A stretch of DNA of 64,000 nucleotides from Enterobacter sp. R4-368 (GTDB lineage: Bacteria; Pseudomonadota; Gammaproteobacteria; Enterobacterales; Enterobacteriaceae): the NCBI RefSeq assembly GCF_000410515.1, contig NC_021500.1:1116001-1180000 (forward strand), given 5' to 3'. Shown one piece after another: positions 9,438-20,522 of this stretch. The translations under genes were made by a program, and so were the position numbers. The notes under the pieces were generated by a model. That model saw nothing but the letters and a program-made list of their open reading frames with translations. It did not search any database and was not told the origin of the DNA. The stretch's first letter is position 1, and every line of letters begins with the position of its first letter.

Positions 9438-10916
9438 TTATCCTGCGCGAAGCAGCGTTTTAAGTTTCTCGTTGCGGCAAAACTGGCGTTTCATCTCCAC
9501 CACCAGCGCATTACGCGACACAATCAGCATCCCGGCGAACGCCACCACGCCCGCCGCGACCTGAATCGCCAGCATCGCCGCCAGCGGCAGATGTCCGCTC
9601 AGCGCCAGACCCAGGCCATAGCTCACCACCAGCGTCGGCAGCGACAGGTAAAAGGGCAGCCACAGGCTCAGGATGTATTGACGGTAGCTGGAACCGAGCA
9701 CCGGTTTGATCATCACGAAGTAGCTCAGAACGGTGTTGATGATTTGCACCAGCAGGAAGCCGAGCGTCACGCCGAGCGCCCCCGCCAGATGTCCACCGAC
9801 AATGATGGCGGGGATAAAGAGAAACGTTTTAAAGACGTTGAATTTAAAGCTGATATCCACCCGCGCTTTCGCCATCAGCAGCGAGCCGATCGGGTTACCC
9901 ACCGCGCGCAACAGCCCGACGATACAGAGCAATTGCAGGATGGGAATGATGCTGTTCCATTTGTCGCCAAACACCAGCGGCACAAAGTTATTCGACACCA
10001 CCATCAGCCCCAGCAGGATCGGGAAGTTAATGATCCCGACCACCGACAGCAGTTTGTAGAAGTTCACGCGCAGCTTCTCGGTGTCGTCCTGAATTTTGGC
10101 AAACGCCGGGAACAGCACGCGAGTGATGATAGGGTTGAGCTTCATCGGCGGCACTACCGCCACGTTGTACGCCAGGTTGTAGCCCCCGGCGACACTGGCA
10201 CCGAGAATACGCGCCAGCACCAGCGTGGAGAGGTTGGTGTTCACATAGTTGATGATGCTGTCTGCCGTCAGCCAGGCGCCAAAACGCAGGTTGGAGCTGA
10301 CCGACGCCAGCGAGAAATGCAGCCCGGGGCGGTAAATTTTGCGCCCGAAATAGCCAAACAGCAGCGTGCGCACGGCGCTGTTGACCAGATAACCGAGGAT
10401 CGCGGTCATCGCCAGCGGCCAGAAGAACGCACTGATAACCGTAAAGCTGAAGCCCGCCAGCACCGACAGCGTTTCAATGGCGCCTATCTTGTTGAACTCC
10501 AGCTCTTTTTGCATCAAAGCGCGAAATTGCTGGCCGTGTGGGATCACCACGAAGGCCAGTGACAGCGTTTTAATAAGCGGTGCCAGATCCGGGTTATTCA
10601 GCACATCGGCGATCACCCCGCTCAGGGAGAAAACGGCGATGCAGACCACGATGCCCAGCCCAACATTGAGCCAGTACAACGTGGTCAGTTCGAGATGGCT
10701 TATCTCTTTACGCTGAATAATCGAGTTTGCGATGCCGAAATCCGACAGCGTATCCGCCAGCGCGATAATCACCAGCGAGACGGTCAGCAGACCGAACTGG
10801 TGGTTATCGATAATGCGCGCCAGCACGGTCATCTGCACCAGCCCCAGACCAATAATGGTCAGGGTCGCCATGGCGGACCACTTCGCGCCGCTGATGGTTT
10901 TTTCTCTCAGGCTCAT
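9438..10916 (-). CDS. wzxC: colanic acid repeat-unit flippase WzxC
   Basis: 492-residue integral membrane protein of the polysaccharide transport (MOP) superfamily with about a dozen hydrophobic helices. It flips the undecaprenyl-linked repeat from the cytosolic to the periplasmic face, where WcaD polymerises it. The opening MSLREKTISGAKWSA and the RFGAWLTADSIINY region match WzxC closely. It starts 9 bp after the wcaJ stop. Confidence 0.97.
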   Translation of the reverse strand: MSLREKTISGAKWSAMATLTIIGLGLVQMTVLARIIDNHQFGLLTVSLVIIALADTLSDFGIANSIIQRKEISHLELTTLYWLNVGLGIVVCIAVFSLSGVIADVLNNPDLAPLIKTLSLAFVVIPHGQQFRALMQKELEFNKIGAIETLSVLAGFSFTVISAFFWPLAMTAILGYLVNSAVRTLLFGYFGRKIYRPGLHFSLASVSSNLRFGAWLTADSIINYVNTNLSTLVLARILGASVAGGYNLAYNVAVVPPMKLNPIITRVLFPAFAKIQDDTEKLRVNFYKLLSVVGIINFPILLGLMVVSNNFVPLVFGDKWNSIIPILQLLCIVGLLRAVGNPIGSLLMAKARVDISFKFNVFKTFLFIPAIIVGGHLAGALGVTLGFLLVQIINTVLSYFVMIKPVLGSSYRQYILSLWLPFYLSLPTLVVSYGLGLALSGHLPLAAMLAIQVAAGVVAFAGMLIVSRNALVVEMKRQFCRNEKLKTLLRAG

Positions 10917-10925
10917 GACCTTTCC

Positions 10926-12320
10926 TTAATACGCCGCTTTGTTAACAAAGCCTTTAAAGATGGTCAGAAAAACGATTTTGATATCGAACCACAGGCTCCA
11001 TTCACGGATGTACTCGAGATCGAACTCAATACGTTTTTCCATTTTCTCCAGCGTGTCGGTTTCACCGCGCCAGCCGTTGATTTGCGCCCAACCGGTAATA
11101 CCGGGTTTCACTTTATGGCGCAGCATGTAGCCCTCAATCAGTGAGCGGTACTGCTCGTTATGCGCCACCGCGTGCGGGCGCGGGCCAACAATCGACATCC
11201 CGCCGGTCAGCACATTGATAAACTGCGGCAGTTCATCGAGCGACGTGCGGCGCAGGAAGCTGCCGACTTTCGTCACGCGCGGATCGTTCTGCGTTGCCTG
11301 GGTCACCACTTTGTCGTTTTCCATCACCTTCATGGAGCGGAATTTCCACACCTTGATTGGCTTACCGTCCATGCCATAGCGCGTCTGGCGAAAGATAACC
11401 GGCCCCGGCGAGCTGAGTTTCACCGCCACGGAAATCGCCAGCAGCACCGGGGAGATGAGCAGCAAAATCAGCGAGGAGAGGACAATATCTTCCAGACGTT
11501 TCAGGATGCGGTTAACACCAGAAAGCGGCGTGTCATACAGCGGCACCACCGGCACGCCGTTCACCTCTTCCACACGCGAGTGCAGGATATTAAAGGTGAA
11601 AACGTCAGGGATAAGGATCACCGAACAGGTGGTATCGGCGAGCTGGCGCACCAGCTTTTTAATGCAGGCCGCATCGTTCATCGACATGGCGATGTAGACG
11701 TTGTGAATTTTCCCGCTTTTCGCATCCTCCACCAGTTGGTCGAGATTTCCCGCCCAGCCGGTTGTAATGCCACCCGGTTGTGGATCGTGGTAAACCCCGA
11801 CCACATCAAACCCGAGCCAGGGCTCATTGCGAAAACCTTCCAGCAGTTCCTGGCCCATCGGCATATCACCGGCCACCGCCACGCGCCGCGTGTTGTAGCC
11901 AAGGTTACGCAACCAGCCTGCGCCAAAGCGGATCACCGCCCGGCTCATCATCAGCCCCATTGAGGTCAACAAATACCAGGCGAGATAAATGTTGAAGGTA
12001 TTGTCAAAATCATTGTTGAACGCCAGCAAACCGGCGCTGAAAATCAGGCTCAGCGTCCAGTTCTGCAACAGCAGCGTCAGTTCAGTCATGATTTTTACGC
12101 CCCGCCAGGAGCGGTAAAAATCGGTCATTCCGCCGATCATCTGGAAAACAACCAGCGTAATCAGAGCCATCAGCAGATGCATGTAGAAGAACGGCAGCGC
12201 ATTGACCTTACACACCAACCACAGGCCACCGAACATAATGGTGATGTCGGAGAAGCGCTGCACGATAGAGATTAACGATGCATTCGTTTTGGCCCGGTCG
12301 CGTTTTTTGAGATGAGTCAT
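10926..12320 (-). CDS. wcaJ: undecaprenyl-phosphate glucose phosphotransferase WcaJ
   Basis: 464 residues, equal to K-12. This polyisoprenyl-phosphate hexose-1-phosphate transferase starts the colanic acid repeat by moving glucose-1-P from UDP-glucose to undecaprenyl phosphate. The N-terminal part has several hydrophobic helices and a CoA-binding-like domain. The C-terminal bacterial sugar transferase domain has the conserved KFRSM and SLDELPQFINVL ... GPRPHA segments around the active site. It is separated from cpsG by a 59-bp gap holding a GC-rich palindrome. Confidence 0.97.
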   Translation of the reverse strand: MTHLKKRDRAKTNASLISIVQRFSDITIMFGGLWLVCKVNALPFFYMHLLMALITLVVFQMIGGMTDFYRSWRGVKIMTELTLLLQNWTLSLIFSAGLLAFNNDFDNTFNIYLAWYLLTSMGLMMSRAVIRFGAGWLRNLGYNTRRVAVAGDMPMGQELLEGFRNEPWLGFDVVGVYHDPQPGGITTGWAGNLDQLVEDAKSGKIHNVYIAMSMNDAACIKKLVRQLADTTCSVILIPDVFTFNILHSRVEEVNGVPVVPLYDTPLSGVNRILKRLEDIVLSSLILLLISPVLLAISVAVKLSSPGPVIFRQTRYGMDGKPIKVWKFRSMKVMENDKVVTQATQNDPRVTKVGSFLRRTSLDELPQFINVLTGGMSIVGPRPHAVAHNEQYRSLIEGYMLRHKVKPGITGWAQINGWRGETDTLEKMEKRIEFDLEYIREWSLWFDIKIVFLTIFKGFVNKAAY

Positions 12321-12344
12321 TGTTGTACCTGCCTGTAATGTTCA

Positions 12345-12367
12345 CCCTCCCCGGCATCGGGGAGAGG
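12345..12367. repeat. GC-rich palindrome between wcaJ and cpsG
   Basis: CTCCCC (12347-12352) pairs with GGGGAG (12359-12364) around a short loop. There is no U-tract on either side, so it looks like a REP-type or mRNA-stabilising hairpin and not a terminator. Confidence 0.5.
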
Positions 12368-12379
12368 AACGCCTTATCG

Positions 12380-13750
12380 TTATTGATTTAACAGTGCCAG
12401 AATTTCCTGCGTTCGCGCTTTCATCAGTTCCTCGTCGTGCCGCGATTCAACGTTCAGACGTACAACGGGTTCTGTGTTGGAAGAGCGCAAGTTAAAACGC
12501 CAGTCGGCAAATGCGATGCTGATGCCGTCCGTACGGTCGATCTCCAGCGCACCCGGCGTGAAGTGTTGTTCAACGCGGTTGATCGCCGTCACCGGATCCG
12601 CCAGCTTGCTGTTGATCTCGCCGCTCGCCGGGAACGCCACCATGCGGTCGCGCACCAGTTGCGCCAGCGTCTTGCCTTTCAGGCACAGCAGCTCGGTGAC
12701 CAGCAGCCACGGGATCATGCCGCTGTCGCAGTAGGCAAAGTCACGGAAGTAGTGGTGCGCGCTCATTTCGCCACCGTAAATGGCGTCTTCTTCGCGCATC
12801 CGCTCTTTGATAAAGGCATGGCCGGTCTTCGACATCACCGGCGTACCGCCCGCGCGGCCAACCACATCGACCGTGTTCCACGACAAGCGCGGGTCATGAA
12901 TAATTTTCGCGCCAGGATGTTTTTCGAGGAACGCTTCGGCCAGCAGGCCAACAATGTAGTAGCCCTCGATAAACTGCCCTTCCCCGTCGAACAGGAAGCA
13001 ACGGTCAAAGTCGCCATCGAAAGCAATGCCCATATCGGCGTTATGCTCAATCACCGCATTGCGGGTATCGTCGCGGCACTCCGGCAGCAGCGGGTTAGGA
13101 ATACCGTGCGGGAAGGTGCCGTCCGGTTCGTTATGCACTTTGACGAAAGTCACCGGCACATTCAGTGCCTTAAAGCGGGCTTCAATGGCGTCCACCACCG
13201 GACCTGCCGCTCCGTTACCGGAGTTAATTACCAGTTTCAGCGGCTTGAGGTTGTTGGTGTCGATATAGCCCATCAGGTGATCGATATAGGCGTCGCGCAG
13301 ATTAATTTGCTCGTAGCTGCCGCGTTTTGCCGGGTTCACCGGCGGGAAGTCATTGGCTTCCGCCAGGCGCTGGACATCGCGCAGGCCGGTATCGCCGCTG
13401 ATCGGACGCGCGCCCTTACGCACCAGTTTCATGCCGTTATAATCCATCGGGTTGTGGCTGGCGGTCACTTCGATACCGCCGTCAACGCCCAGATGGAAAG
13501 TGGCAAAATAGATCTCTTCGGTGCCGGAAAGACCAATATCCAGCACATTCACACCGGCGTCCTGCAACCCTTTTGCCAGCGCCAGTTTCAGCGCTTCGCT
13601 GGTCTGGCGCACATCGCCGCCCAGCACGATGGTCTGCGGCTTCAGGTATTCCCCATAGGCGCGGCCAATACGCCATGCAATATCTTCATTCAGTTCTTCG
13701 CCCAGCTTGCCGCGAATATCGTAAGCTTTAAAACAGGTTAATTTTTCCAT
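12380..13750 (-). CDS. cpsG: phosphomannomutase CpsG (ManB)
   Basis: 456 residues from the ATG at 13750, the K-12 length; an adjacent ATG at 13753 is also possible and AGAGG lies just upstream of both. It interconverts mannose-6-P and mannose-1-P on the way to GDP-mannose and GDP-fucose. The phosphoserine loop [11 protein letters not shown] has Ser98, the metal-binding loop reads FDGDFDRC, and the sugar-binding loop [10 protein letters not shown] is present. With cpsB it supplies precursors for gmd and fcl in the same operon. Confidence 0.97.
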   Translation of the reverse strand: MEKLTCFKAYDIRGKLGEELNEDIAWRIGRAYGEYLKPQTIVLGGDVRQTSEALKLALAKGLQDAGVNVLDIGLSGTEEIYFATFHLGVDGGIEVTASHNPMDYNGMKLVRKGARPISGDTGLRDVQRLAEANDFPPVNPAKRGSYEQINLRDAYIDHLMGYIDTNNLKPLKLVINSGNGAAGPVVDAIEARFKALNVPVTFVKVHNEPDGTFPHGIPNPLLPECRDDTRNAVIEHNADMGIAFDGDFDRCFLFDGEGQFIEGYYIVGLLAEAFLEKHPGAKIIHDPRLSWNTVDVVGRAGGTPVMSKTGHAFIKERMREEDAIYGGEMSAHHYFRDFAYCDSGMIPWLLVTELLCLKGKTLAQLVRDRMVAFPASGEINSKLADPVTAINRVEQHFTPGALEIDRTDGISIAFADWRFNLRSSNTEPVVRLNVESRHDEELMKARTQEILALLNQ

Positions 13751-13827
13751 CATTACCTCTTCTTCAGGCAACAGTCAGCCGTGACCGTAAAATGGCCATA
13801 TCTTGTTGATTAATTTAAATTTATAAA

Positions 13828-13851
13828 CCGGATAACGTTCGCGTTATCCGG
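13828..13851. repeat. perfect hairpin with TTCG loop between cpsG and cpsB
   Basis: CCGGATAACG pairs perfectly with CGTTATCCGG around TTCG (CGAA on the minus strand). On the operon strand it is followed by TTTATAAATTT, so it could act as a partial terminator or as a 3'-end stabiliser that sets the expression of the downstream half of the operon. Confidence 0.6.
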
Positions 13852-13859
13852 CACAGGAA

Positions 13860-15296
13860 TTAAATACGGCCGTAACGATCGGCAAACCGCACAATGTCAT
13901 CCTCTTCAAGGTACGAACCGGAGCGCACCTCGATCAGATCGAGCGGAATTTTCCCGGGGTTTTCCAGACAGTGGCGCGCGCCGAGCGGAATATAGATAGA
14001 TTCGTTTTCGCCCAGCAGTTTCACCTCACCGTCAATCGTCACTTTTGCCGTACCGGCAACCACCACCCAGTGTTCAGCGCGGTGGTGATGCATCTGTACG
14101 GAAAGTCCTTCGCCCGGCTTCACGGTAATGCGTTTTACCTGGTAGCGATCGCCGGAATCGATGGAGTCATATTTGCCCCACGGACGGTAGACTTCGCGGT
14201 GGATATGGTGTTCGTGGCGCCCGTCGGCTTTGATTTTCTCGACCACTTTTTTCACATCCTGCACGGCGTTACGGTCGGCAATCAGCACCGCATCTTTGGT
14301 CTGCACCACCACCAGATCTTTCACCCCGACGGTCGTCACCAGCCCCGATTCGGCGTAAACGTAGCTGTTTTCGGTTTTATGGGTGATGACGTCGCCGTGA
14401 TGGACGTTTCCCTCCGGCGTGTGCTGGCTGATTTCCCACAGCGACGACCAGGAACCAACATCGCTCCAGCCCGCGTCCATCGGCACCACTACCGCATCGG
14501 CGGTGCGTTCCATAACTGCGTAGTCAATCGACTCTTCCGGGCAGGCGAGGAAAGACGCCTCATCGACGCGGATAAAGTCCATATCCGGGTCGGTGGCGTC
14601 CATCGCTTTTTCGCAGGCCTCAAGAATATCCGGGCGGTATTTTTTCAGCTCTTCGAGGTAGCGACCGGCACGGAACAGGAACATGCCGCTGTTCCAGTAA
14701 TACTCGCCGCTTGCCACATAACCCTGCGCCGTTTCGAGGTTGGGTTTTTCAACAAACTGCGCCACTTCAAACGCTACCGCATCGACTTCACCGGCAGAAA
14801 CCGCGCCGCGGCGAATGTAGCCATACCCAGTTTCCGGCAGATCCGGCACGATACCAAAGGTCACCAGTTTGCCCGCTTCGGCGTAAGGGATCGCATTGCG
14901 TACTGACGTGCGAAACGCCTCTTCATCCTGGATCACATGGTCAGCGGCCAGTACCAGCATCAGCGGATCGCTATCCGGGTTGTGACGTTTTACCGCCAGC
15001 GCCGCCAGTGCGATAGCCGGAGCCGTGTTGCGGCCTGCCGGTTCGAGGATGATGTTTTCGGTCAGCTTGTGCAGCTGACGCAGTTGCTCCGCGACGATAA
15101 AGCGGTGCTGTTCGTTACAAATCACCACCGGGCTTTCGCACTCCACGCCATTCAGGCGGCAAATGGTGGTTTGCAACATGGTGAGTTCGCCTTTCAGGCA
15201 GAGAAACTGTTTAGGGTAAAGCACACGGGACAGCGGCCACAAACGACTGCCAGAGCCGCCGGCCATCACGACCGGATAGAGTTGTGTTTGACTCAT
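13860..15296 (-). CDS. cpsB: mannose-1-phosphate guanylyltransferase CpsB (ManC)
   Basis: 478 residues, equal to K-12. It makes GDP-mannose from mannose-1-P and GTP. The N-terminal nucleotidyltransferase domain has [12 protein letters not shown] and FVEKPN. The C-terminal part is the cupin-like type II phosphomannose isomerase domain, with [10 protein letters not shown] and the histidine cluster [11 protein letters not shown]. The start overlaps the wcaI stop by 4 bp (ATGA). Confidence 0.97.
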   Translation of the reverse strand: MSQTQLYPVVMAGGSGSRLWPLSRVLYPKQFLCLKGELTMLQTTICRLNGVECESPVVICNEQHRFIVAEQLRQLHKLTENIILEPAGRNTAPAIALAALAVKRHNPDSDPLMLVLAADHVIQDEEAFRTSVRNAIPYAEAGKLVTFGIVPDLPETGYGYIRRGAVSAGEVDAVAFEVAQFVEKPNLETAQGYVASGEYYWNSGMFLFRAGRYLEELKKYRPDILEACEKAMDATDPDMDFIRVDEASFLACPEESIDYAVMERTADAVVVPMDAGWSDVGSWSSLWEISQHTPEGNVHHGDVITHKTENSYVYAESGLVTTVGVKDLVVVQTKDAVLIADRNAVQDVKKVVEKIKADGRHEHHIHREVYRPWGKYDSIDSGDRYQVKRITVKPGEGLSVQMHHHRAEHWVVVAGTAKVTIDGEVKLLGENESIYIPLGARHCLENPGKIPLDLIEVRSGSYLEEDDIVRFADRYGRI

Positions 15297-16597
15297 GATT
15301 TATCCCCATTGCCATCGAAGTTCAGTTCGCCGTCATGCACGCTTTCGCGGGCTGGTGCGGGCTGAGTGGAATTCTCCGGGCTGATATCTGCAATAAACTG
15401 GCTTAACACGTTCTCTTTTTCGAGCGTGCGTTCGGCATATTCACGTGCCACCGTGTTGTTTTTGGGCATCGCCAGTGCGCGTTCAATGCCCCAGGTCAGC
15501 GCGTCCACCGATTCCGGTTCAACGCAGACCGCAATGCCAGGCTGGGTCAGGCACAGCTGGCCAAGTTCGGTACTCTCTTCGGCGGTAATGACGGCATTGC
15601 CGCCGACCGCCAGAATGTTGGTCAGTTTGGACGGCAGCACCGCGTCAGCCGCGCCGCGTTTTTGGATCACCAGATGGCAATCGCCCATTTTTAATAAGGC
15701 AGGCAACGCATCGTACGGCTGCAACGGGAAGAATTTCACGTTGTGAAGCCCGCGCTCGCTGACCATTTTTTCCAGCCTCGCCTTGCCACCGCCCTGGCCG
15801 ACAATCACAAACAGCCACGGCTGATGGTGCAGTTTGGCCGCCGCTTCAATGACGTTTTCCAGCCCCTGCTTCTCACCGATATTGCCGGAGTAAAGAATGA
15901 TTTTTTTGTCATCCGGCAGGCCGAGCGTGCGGCGCAGTTGCGCGACGGCTCCGTCGTCGATATCGCGAAAACGCGCCACTTCGGACCAGTTCGGGAAGAA
16001 AATAATGTTGTCCGCAGCCACACCTTTTTCCCGCGCTTTGTTCATCATCGAACGGGAGATAGTCGACACGTTGTCAACGTTATGCAGGTTGCTACGCTCA
16101 AAGGCGGTCGCCAGCTTCGCCACGCGACCGTTTTTACCTTTGCCCGCCATGCCTAACCCCAGCATGGCATCGACTTCATAATCCTGAATGTGCAGCACGG
16201 TTTTCGCACCGCTCAGTTTTGCCAGCAGGCGCATGCCCGGCGTACAAAACAGGGTCGGCACGACGCCGATAATGCGATCCGGTTTCCAGCGACGCTGCGC
16301 CATCAACGGGAAGAAGCTGCTCAGGGCAAAGCTGCCCAGATGCAGCAGCCGTTTTAAGGTCGATGGCTGCGCGGGCACATACAGCGGGCAGCGCCACACG
16401 GTGGCAACGCCCTGCTCTTTGCGCCAGCGCCAGGCGCTGTAATGCGCGCCCACTTTCCACTCCGGGTAGTACGGCGGTGCGGTAATGACACGCACGTCAT
16501 GGCCCTGACGGGCCATCCATTCCACCATTTCGCCGGTGTACTTACCGATCCCGGTCAGCTCCGGCGAATAGTTGATGCCATAGACCAGGATTTTCAT
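15293..16597 (-). CDS. wcaI: colanic acid glycosyltransferase WcaI
   Basis: 434-residue GT4-family transferase thought to add a fucose during repeat-unit assembly. The N-terminus [23 protein letters not shown] and the nucleotide-sugar region [21 protein letters not shown] are typical. It is about 27 residues longer than K-12 WcaI (407). The extra part is a hydrophilic tail after FIADISPE, rich in P, E, D and G, which overlaps the start of cpsB. It begins at an ATG overlapping the gmm stop by 4 bp. Confidence 0.95.
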   Translation of the reverse strand: MKILVYGINYSPELTGIGKYTGEMVEWMARQGHDVRVITAPPYYPEWKVGAHYSAWRWRKEQGVATVWRCPLYVPAQPSTLKRLLHLGSFALSSFFPLMAQRRWKPDRIIGVVPTLFCTPGMRLLAKLSGAKTVLHIQDYEVDAMLGLGMAGKGKNGRVAKLATAFERSNLHNVDNVSTISRSMMNKAREKGVAADNIIFFPNWSEVARFRDIDDGAVAQLRRTLGLPDDKKIILYSGNIGEKQGLENVIEAAAKLHHQPWLFVIVGQGGGKARLEKMVSERGLHNVKFFPLQPYDALPALLKMGDCHLVIQKRGAADAVLPSKLTNILAVGGNAVITAEESTELGQLCLTQPGIAVCVEPESVDALTWGIERALAMPKNNTVAREYAERTLEKENVLSQFIADISPENSTQPAPARESVHDGELNFDGNGDKS

Positions 16598-17067
16598 AAG
16601 CCCGGTACTCCCTGCGCGTCGAGGAAATAGGCGCGGCTGTTGTCATGCACCAGCGGGTCGGCAATCAGCGACTCCGGCGTTCCCCAGCGGTAATCATTGT
16701 GCTGCTCCGTCGGCAGCGCGAGGGTGTCCTCATCCACACGCAGGCGGAAGCCCAGCACAATGTAATGCGTGGTGAAATCCGGGCCGGAAAAGTTGTCGTC
16801 ATAGAAGTGCTGCCAGACGCCGTAAAACTCGCCTGCCGACATCGGCAGGCGCAGTCCCAGTTCCGCCTGAGTCAGTCGCTCGAAAGCGGCCGCCAGCGGC
16901 TCGTCCTTTTGCACGCGTCCGCCCGGCACAAACCAGTATCCCTGGGCCGGACGGTTAGTGCGCTTACCGAGTAAAAACTCGCCGCGTGAGTTCTCCACGA
17001 TCAAATCGATGGAAATCAGCGGGGTTGAACGCACCACCGTGGCAAAATCTTCCTGACTCAAAAACAT
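16594..17067 (-). CDS. gmm: GDP-mannose mannosyl hydrolase
   Basis: 157-residue Nudix-fold enzyme (also called wcaH or nudD) that hydrolyses GDP-mannose to GDP and mannose, by inversion at C1 and not by diphosphate cleavage. The region [17 protein letters not shown] is the altered Nudix box typical of Gmm, which lacks part of the classic REUXEE motif. It is 2 bp after fcl and overlaps wcaI by 4 bp. Its role in the operon is probably to balance GDP-mannose against GDP-fucose. Confidence 0.96.
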   Translation of the reverse strand: MFLSQEDFATVVRSTPLISIDLIVENSRGEFLLGKRTNRPAQGYWFVPGGRVQKDEPLAAAFERLTQAELGLRLPMSAGEFYGVWQHFYDDNFSGPDFTTHYIVLGFRLRVDEDTLALPTEQHNDYRWGTPESLIADPLVHDNSRAYFLDAQGVPGL

Positions 17068-17069
17068 AC

Positions 17070-18035
17070 TTACCCCCGGAACCGGTGCTGGTTTTCAAGG
17101 AACCACTGGTAGGTGCTGGAAAGCCCCGCTTCCAGTGAGATCTCGTGATACCAGCCAAGCTGATGCAGGCGGGTCACATCCAGCAGTTTGCGCGGCGTGC
17201 CGTCCGGTTTGGTGGCGTCAAACACCACGCGACCTTTGTAACCGACCACGCTTGCCACGGTTTGCGCCAGTTCACGAATGGTGCAGTCCACGCCGGTGCC
17301 GACGTTGATATGCGACAGCATCGGTTCGGTATTCTCCTGCCACACTTCGCGCGCCAGCTCCTGAACATGAATGCTGGCCGCGGCCATATCATCCACATGC
17401 AGGAATTCACGCATCGGCGTGCCGCTGCCCCACACCACCACATCCGGCGCATTTTCCTGCGTCGCTTCGTGGAAACGGCGCAGCAGCGCAGGAATAACGT
17501 GCGAGTTGCTCGGGTGGAAGTTGTCGTGCGGCCCGTACAGGTTGGTCGGCATCACCGAGCGGTAATCACGGTCATACTGACGGTTGTAGGATTCGCACAA
17601 CTTAATACCGGCGATTTTGGCAATCGCGTACGGCTCGTTGGTCGGCTCCAGCGTCCCCTGCAACAGCTCACTTTCCGCAATCGGCTGGTGAGCCAGTTTC
17701 GGATAGATGCAGGACGAACCGAGGAACAACAGTTTGTTCACGTCGTTCTTGTGCGCGGCGTGAATGATGTTGCTCTCAATCATCATATTTTCGTAGATGA
17801 AGTCCGCCGGGTAGGTATTGTTCGCCACAATACCGCCCACTTTCGCCGCCGCCAGGTAAACCTGGTCGATACGCTCACTGGCGAAAAACGCATTCACAGC
17901 CGCGCTATCTAACAGGTTCAGCTCCTCGCGGGAACGCAGCACCAGTTCGATATCCGCCCGCTGTTCGAGCTGCCGTACGATGGCTGACCCCACCATCCCG
18001 CGATGGCCAGCCACAAAAACACGTTGTTTGGTCAT
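17070..18035 (-). CDS. fcl: GDP-L-fucose synthase
   Basis: 321 residues (also wcaG). A bifunctional short-chain dehydrogenase that epimerises GDP-4-keto-6-deoxymannose at C3 and C5 and then reduces it with NADPH to GDP-L-fucose. [10 protein letters not shown] at the N-terminus binds the cofactor, SSCIYPK carries a catalytic Ser/Cys pair, and YAIAKIAG contains the Tyr-xxx-Lys dyad. It lies 2 bp after gmd, whose product is its substrate. Confidence 0.98.
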   Translation of the reverse strand: MTKQRVFVAGHRGMVGSAIVRQLEQRADIELVLRSREELNLLDSAAVNAFFASERIDQVYLAAAKVGGIVANNTYPADFIYENMMIESNIIHAAHKNDVNKLLFLGSSCIYPKLAHQPIAESELLQGTLEPTNEPYAIAKIAGIKLCESYNRQYDRDYRSVMPTNLYGPHDNFHPSNSHVIPALLRRFHEATQENAPDVVVWGSGTPMREFLHVDDMAAASIHVQELAREVWQENTEPMLSHINVGTGVDCTIRELAQTVASVVGYKGRVVFDATKPDGTPRKLLDVTRLHQLGWYHEISLEAGLSSTYQWFLENQHRFRG

Positions 18036-18037
18036 GC

Positions 18038-19159
18038 TCAGGACTCCAGCGCGATGGCAACCTCGTAACCGTGGGCCTTAAGCAGTGAGTGTTTTTTCGC
18101 TGCTTCCAGATCTTTTGCCACCATTTCAGAGACCATCTCCTGCAGGGTGATTTCCGGTTTCCAGCCCAGTTTTTCGTGCGCTTTGCTCGGGTCGCCCAGC
18201 AGGGTTTCCACTTCAGCAGGACGGAAGTAACGCGGGTCAACGGCGACAATCACATCGCCCGGTTTCACGCCCGGTGCGTCATGGCCGGTCACGGAAACAA
18301 CAATGCCTTTCTCTTCCACGCCGGTGCCTTCAAAGCGCAGTTTGATACCCAGCTGTGCCGCCGCCATTTCGACGAACTGACGCACGGAGTACTGCACGCC
18401 GGTCGCGATAACGAAGTCTTCCGGTTTTTCCTGTTGCAGCATCATCCACTGCATTTTCACGTAATCTTTGGCATGGCCCCAGTCACGCAGGGAGTCCATG
18501 TTGCCGAGGTACAGGCAGGATTCCAGACCCTGAGCGATGTTGGCGATAGCGCGGGTAATTTTGCGGGTCACGAAGGTTTCGCCGCGGCGCGGAGACTCGT
18601 GGTTGAACAGAATGCCGTTGCAGGCGTACATACCGTAGGATTCACGGTAGTTCACGGTGATCCAGTACGCGTACAGTTTGGCAACCGCGTATGGAGAGCG
18701 GGGATAGAACGGCGTGGTCTCTTTCTGCGGGATTTCCTGCACCAGGCCGTACAGCTCAGAAGTGGACGCCTGGTAGAAACGGGTTTTCTTCTCCAGACCC
18801 AGGAAGCGAATGGCTTCCAGCAGACGCAGCGTACCCATGGCATCAACGTCGGCGGTATATTCCGGAGATTCGAACGACACAGCCACGTGGCTCATCGCAC
18901 CCAGGTTGTAGACTTCATCCGGCTGCACTTCCTGCAGGATACGCGTCAGGTTGGAGGTATCGGTCAGGTCACCGTAGTGCAGATGGAATTTCGGGTTGCT
19001 GGTGTGCGGATCCTGATAGATGTGATCCACACGCTCGGTATTGAATGAGGAAGCGCGGCGTTTAATGCCGTGAACTTCGTAACCCTTCTCCAGAAGCAGT
19101 TCAGCCAGATAAGAGCCATCTTGCCCGGTTACGCCGGTGATGAGAGCGACTTTAGACAT
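18038..19159 (-). CDS. gmd: GDP-mannose 4,6-dehydratase
   Basis: 373 residues, the K-12 length. It turns GDP-D-mannose into GDP-4-keto-6-deoxy-D-mannose, the first committed step to GDP-L-fucose. The motifs are [12 protein letters not shown] for NADP binding, ASTSELYG for the catalytic Thr/Ser-Glu pair and [10 protein letters not shown] with the Tyr-xxx-Lys. It heads the tightly packed gmd-fcl-gmm-wcaI-cpsB run and lies 26 bp after wcaF. Confidence 0.98.
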   Translation of the reverse strand: MSKVALITGVTGQDGSYLAELLLEKGYEVHGIKRRASSFNTERVDHIYQDPHTSNPKFHLHYGDLTDTSNLTRILQEVQPDEVYNLGAMSHVAVSFESPEYTADVDAMGTLRLLEAIRFLGLEKKTRFYQASTSELYGLVQEIPQKETTPFYPRSPYAVAKLYAYWITVNYRESYGMYACNGILFNHESPRRGETFVTRKITRAIANIAQGLESCLYLGNMDSLRDWGHAKDYVKMQWMMLQQEKPEDFVIATGVQYSVRQFVEMAAAQLGIKLRFEGTGVEEKGIVVSVTGHDAPGVKPGDVIVAVDPRYFRPAEVETLLGDPSKAHEKLGWKPEITLQEMVSEMVAKDLEAAKKHSLLKAHGYEVAIALES

Positions 19160-19185
19160 AATTTATTTTCCTCAATAGTCCCAGT

Positions 19186-19740
19186 TCAGGGAGTTACCTT
19201 TTCAACGCGTTCGCGCGTCACCACTGCGGGATTGCCACGGCAAATCACATTTGCCGGAAGCGATTTAAAAACACTGCTGCGCGCACCGACTACCGTCCCG
19301 TCGCCGATGGAGACGCCCGGCGCGACAAACACATCTGTCGCCAGCCAGCACTTCTCACCAATCACGATTGGCGTCGCGTTAATATCAAAATGCGCGCTCA
19401 TATAATCGTGACTGCCGGTGCACAAATAACATTTCTGAGAAACCACTGAATTCGCACCGATAGAAATATCACCCAGCGTGTATAACACTGCGTCATCTCC
19501 TACCCAGCTGTAATCGCCTAATGTTAATTTCCACGGATAAGTAATTTTTACCGATGGACGAATAACCACGCCTTTTCCAACCTTTGCGCCAAATAAGCGC
19601 AACAGGAATGCGCGCCAGCGATACAGCACCTGCGGGGACCAGGCAAATAATGTCGCCTGAACCGCCCACCACAGTTGAACCTTAATAGCGTTGCCGCCCC
19701 GAAAACCTTTCGGCACGGAGAATCCTTTTAAATCCTGCAT
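19186..19740 (-). CDS. wcaF: colanic acid acetyltransferase WcaF
   Basis: 184 residues from the second of two adjacent ATGs (19740), which matches the K-12 start MQDL and is better spaced from AAGG; 19743 is the alternative. The left-handed beta-helix formed by hexapeptide repeats (for example IGANSVVSQKC, IGDGTVVGARS) marks it as an acetyl-CoA-dependent O-acetyltransferase. The histidine in the GSHDY segment is the likely catalytic base. It acetylates a sugar of the colanic acid repeat. Confidence 0.95.
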   Translation of the reverse strand: MQDLKGFSVPKGFRGGNAIKVQLWWAVQATLFAWSPQVLYRWRAFLLRLFGAKVGKGVVIRPSVKITYPWKLTLGDYSWVGDDAVLYTLGDISIGANSVVSQKCYLCTGSHDYMSAHFDINATPIVIGEKCWLATDVFVAPGVSIGDGTVVGARSSVFKSLPANVICRGNPAVVTRERVEKVTP

Positions 19741-19762
19741 CATTTTTCCTTATATCTGAGCG

Positions 19763-20509
19763 TTATGCTTTGTTATATAAGGCTTTCGTTTTGCCGGTCG
19801 TCCGTAAACGCAACATATAAGACAACTGTGCCCAGAAGCCCGGCATGCGTAATATTTTACGCTGCACATTGCGAGCATCCTGACATAATTCAAGGTTATT
19901 AGATGTTGATACGCCGCCCATCGAAAATTCAGACACAAGGCCTTTCAAACGCTTAAACGGGAAACCCGCTTTAAACATTCTGGCGGCTAATGCGTAATCG
20001 GAAGAGACTTTATATTGCAGATCGTAGGGGTAAGTTTTCAGACCATTTACCGGGAAAAATATAGCCTGATGACTGGCCGGTAAGCTGTGGTAAATATACC
20101 AGCCATGTTTTGCGCCACGACGTATTTTTGTGCCATCACCGAAATCCAGCAGCGCATCGCCAATATACATTGCGTTTTCTTGCTCATCATTCAACTGACG
20201 AACAACATCCACAATTTCTTCATGGAAAATATCGCCGGAATTAAGAAACAGCGCAAAGCGTCCTGCGGCCATATCGATCCCTTTATTCATAGCATCATAG
20301 ATGCCTTTATCGCGTTCGCTGATATAGCGTAAATTGTACTGACCGTTGAGGTTTTTCAGAAATTCCTCAGTACCATCCTGAGAACCGCCGTCAACCACAA
20401 TCCATTCGAATTCAATATTTTGCGCTTTCGCCAGGTGAGCCAGCGACTGCCAGGTTTTCATCACACCTTCATAATTACGAAACGCGACAGTAATAACACT
20501 TAGCAGCAT
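19763..20509 (-). CDS. wcaE: colanic acid glycosyltransferase WcaE
   Basis: 248 residues from the ATG at 20509, equal to K-12 WcaE; an in-frame GTG 9 bp upstream is less likely because AGAGG is better spaced from the ATG. GT2-family (GT-A fold) transferase with the nucleotide-binding [18 protein letters not shown] segment and FLNSGD in place of a classical DxD. It starts 13 bp after wcaD. Base composition is lower in GC than for its neighbours, as for wcaD and wcaF. Confidence 0.95.
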   Translation of the reverse strand: MLLSVITVAFRNYEGVMKTWQSLAHLAKAQNIEFEWIVVDGGSQDGTEEFLKNLNGQYNLRYISERDKGIYDAMNKGIDMAAGRFALFLNSGDIFHEEIVDVVRQLNDEQENAMYIGDALLDFGDGTKIRRGAKHGWYIYHSLPASHQAIFFPVNGLKTYPYDLQYKVSSDYALAARMFKAGFPFKRLKGLVSEFSMGGVSTSNNLELCQDARNVQRKILRMPGFWAQLSYMLRLRTTGKTKALYNKA

Positions 20510-20522
20510 TTGACCCACCTCT

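Noticed and set aside
9591..10562. 323-codon frame antisense to wzxC
   Set aside because: Long antisense frames are common in GC-rich genes, and its Q/H/R-rich translation is not protein-like.
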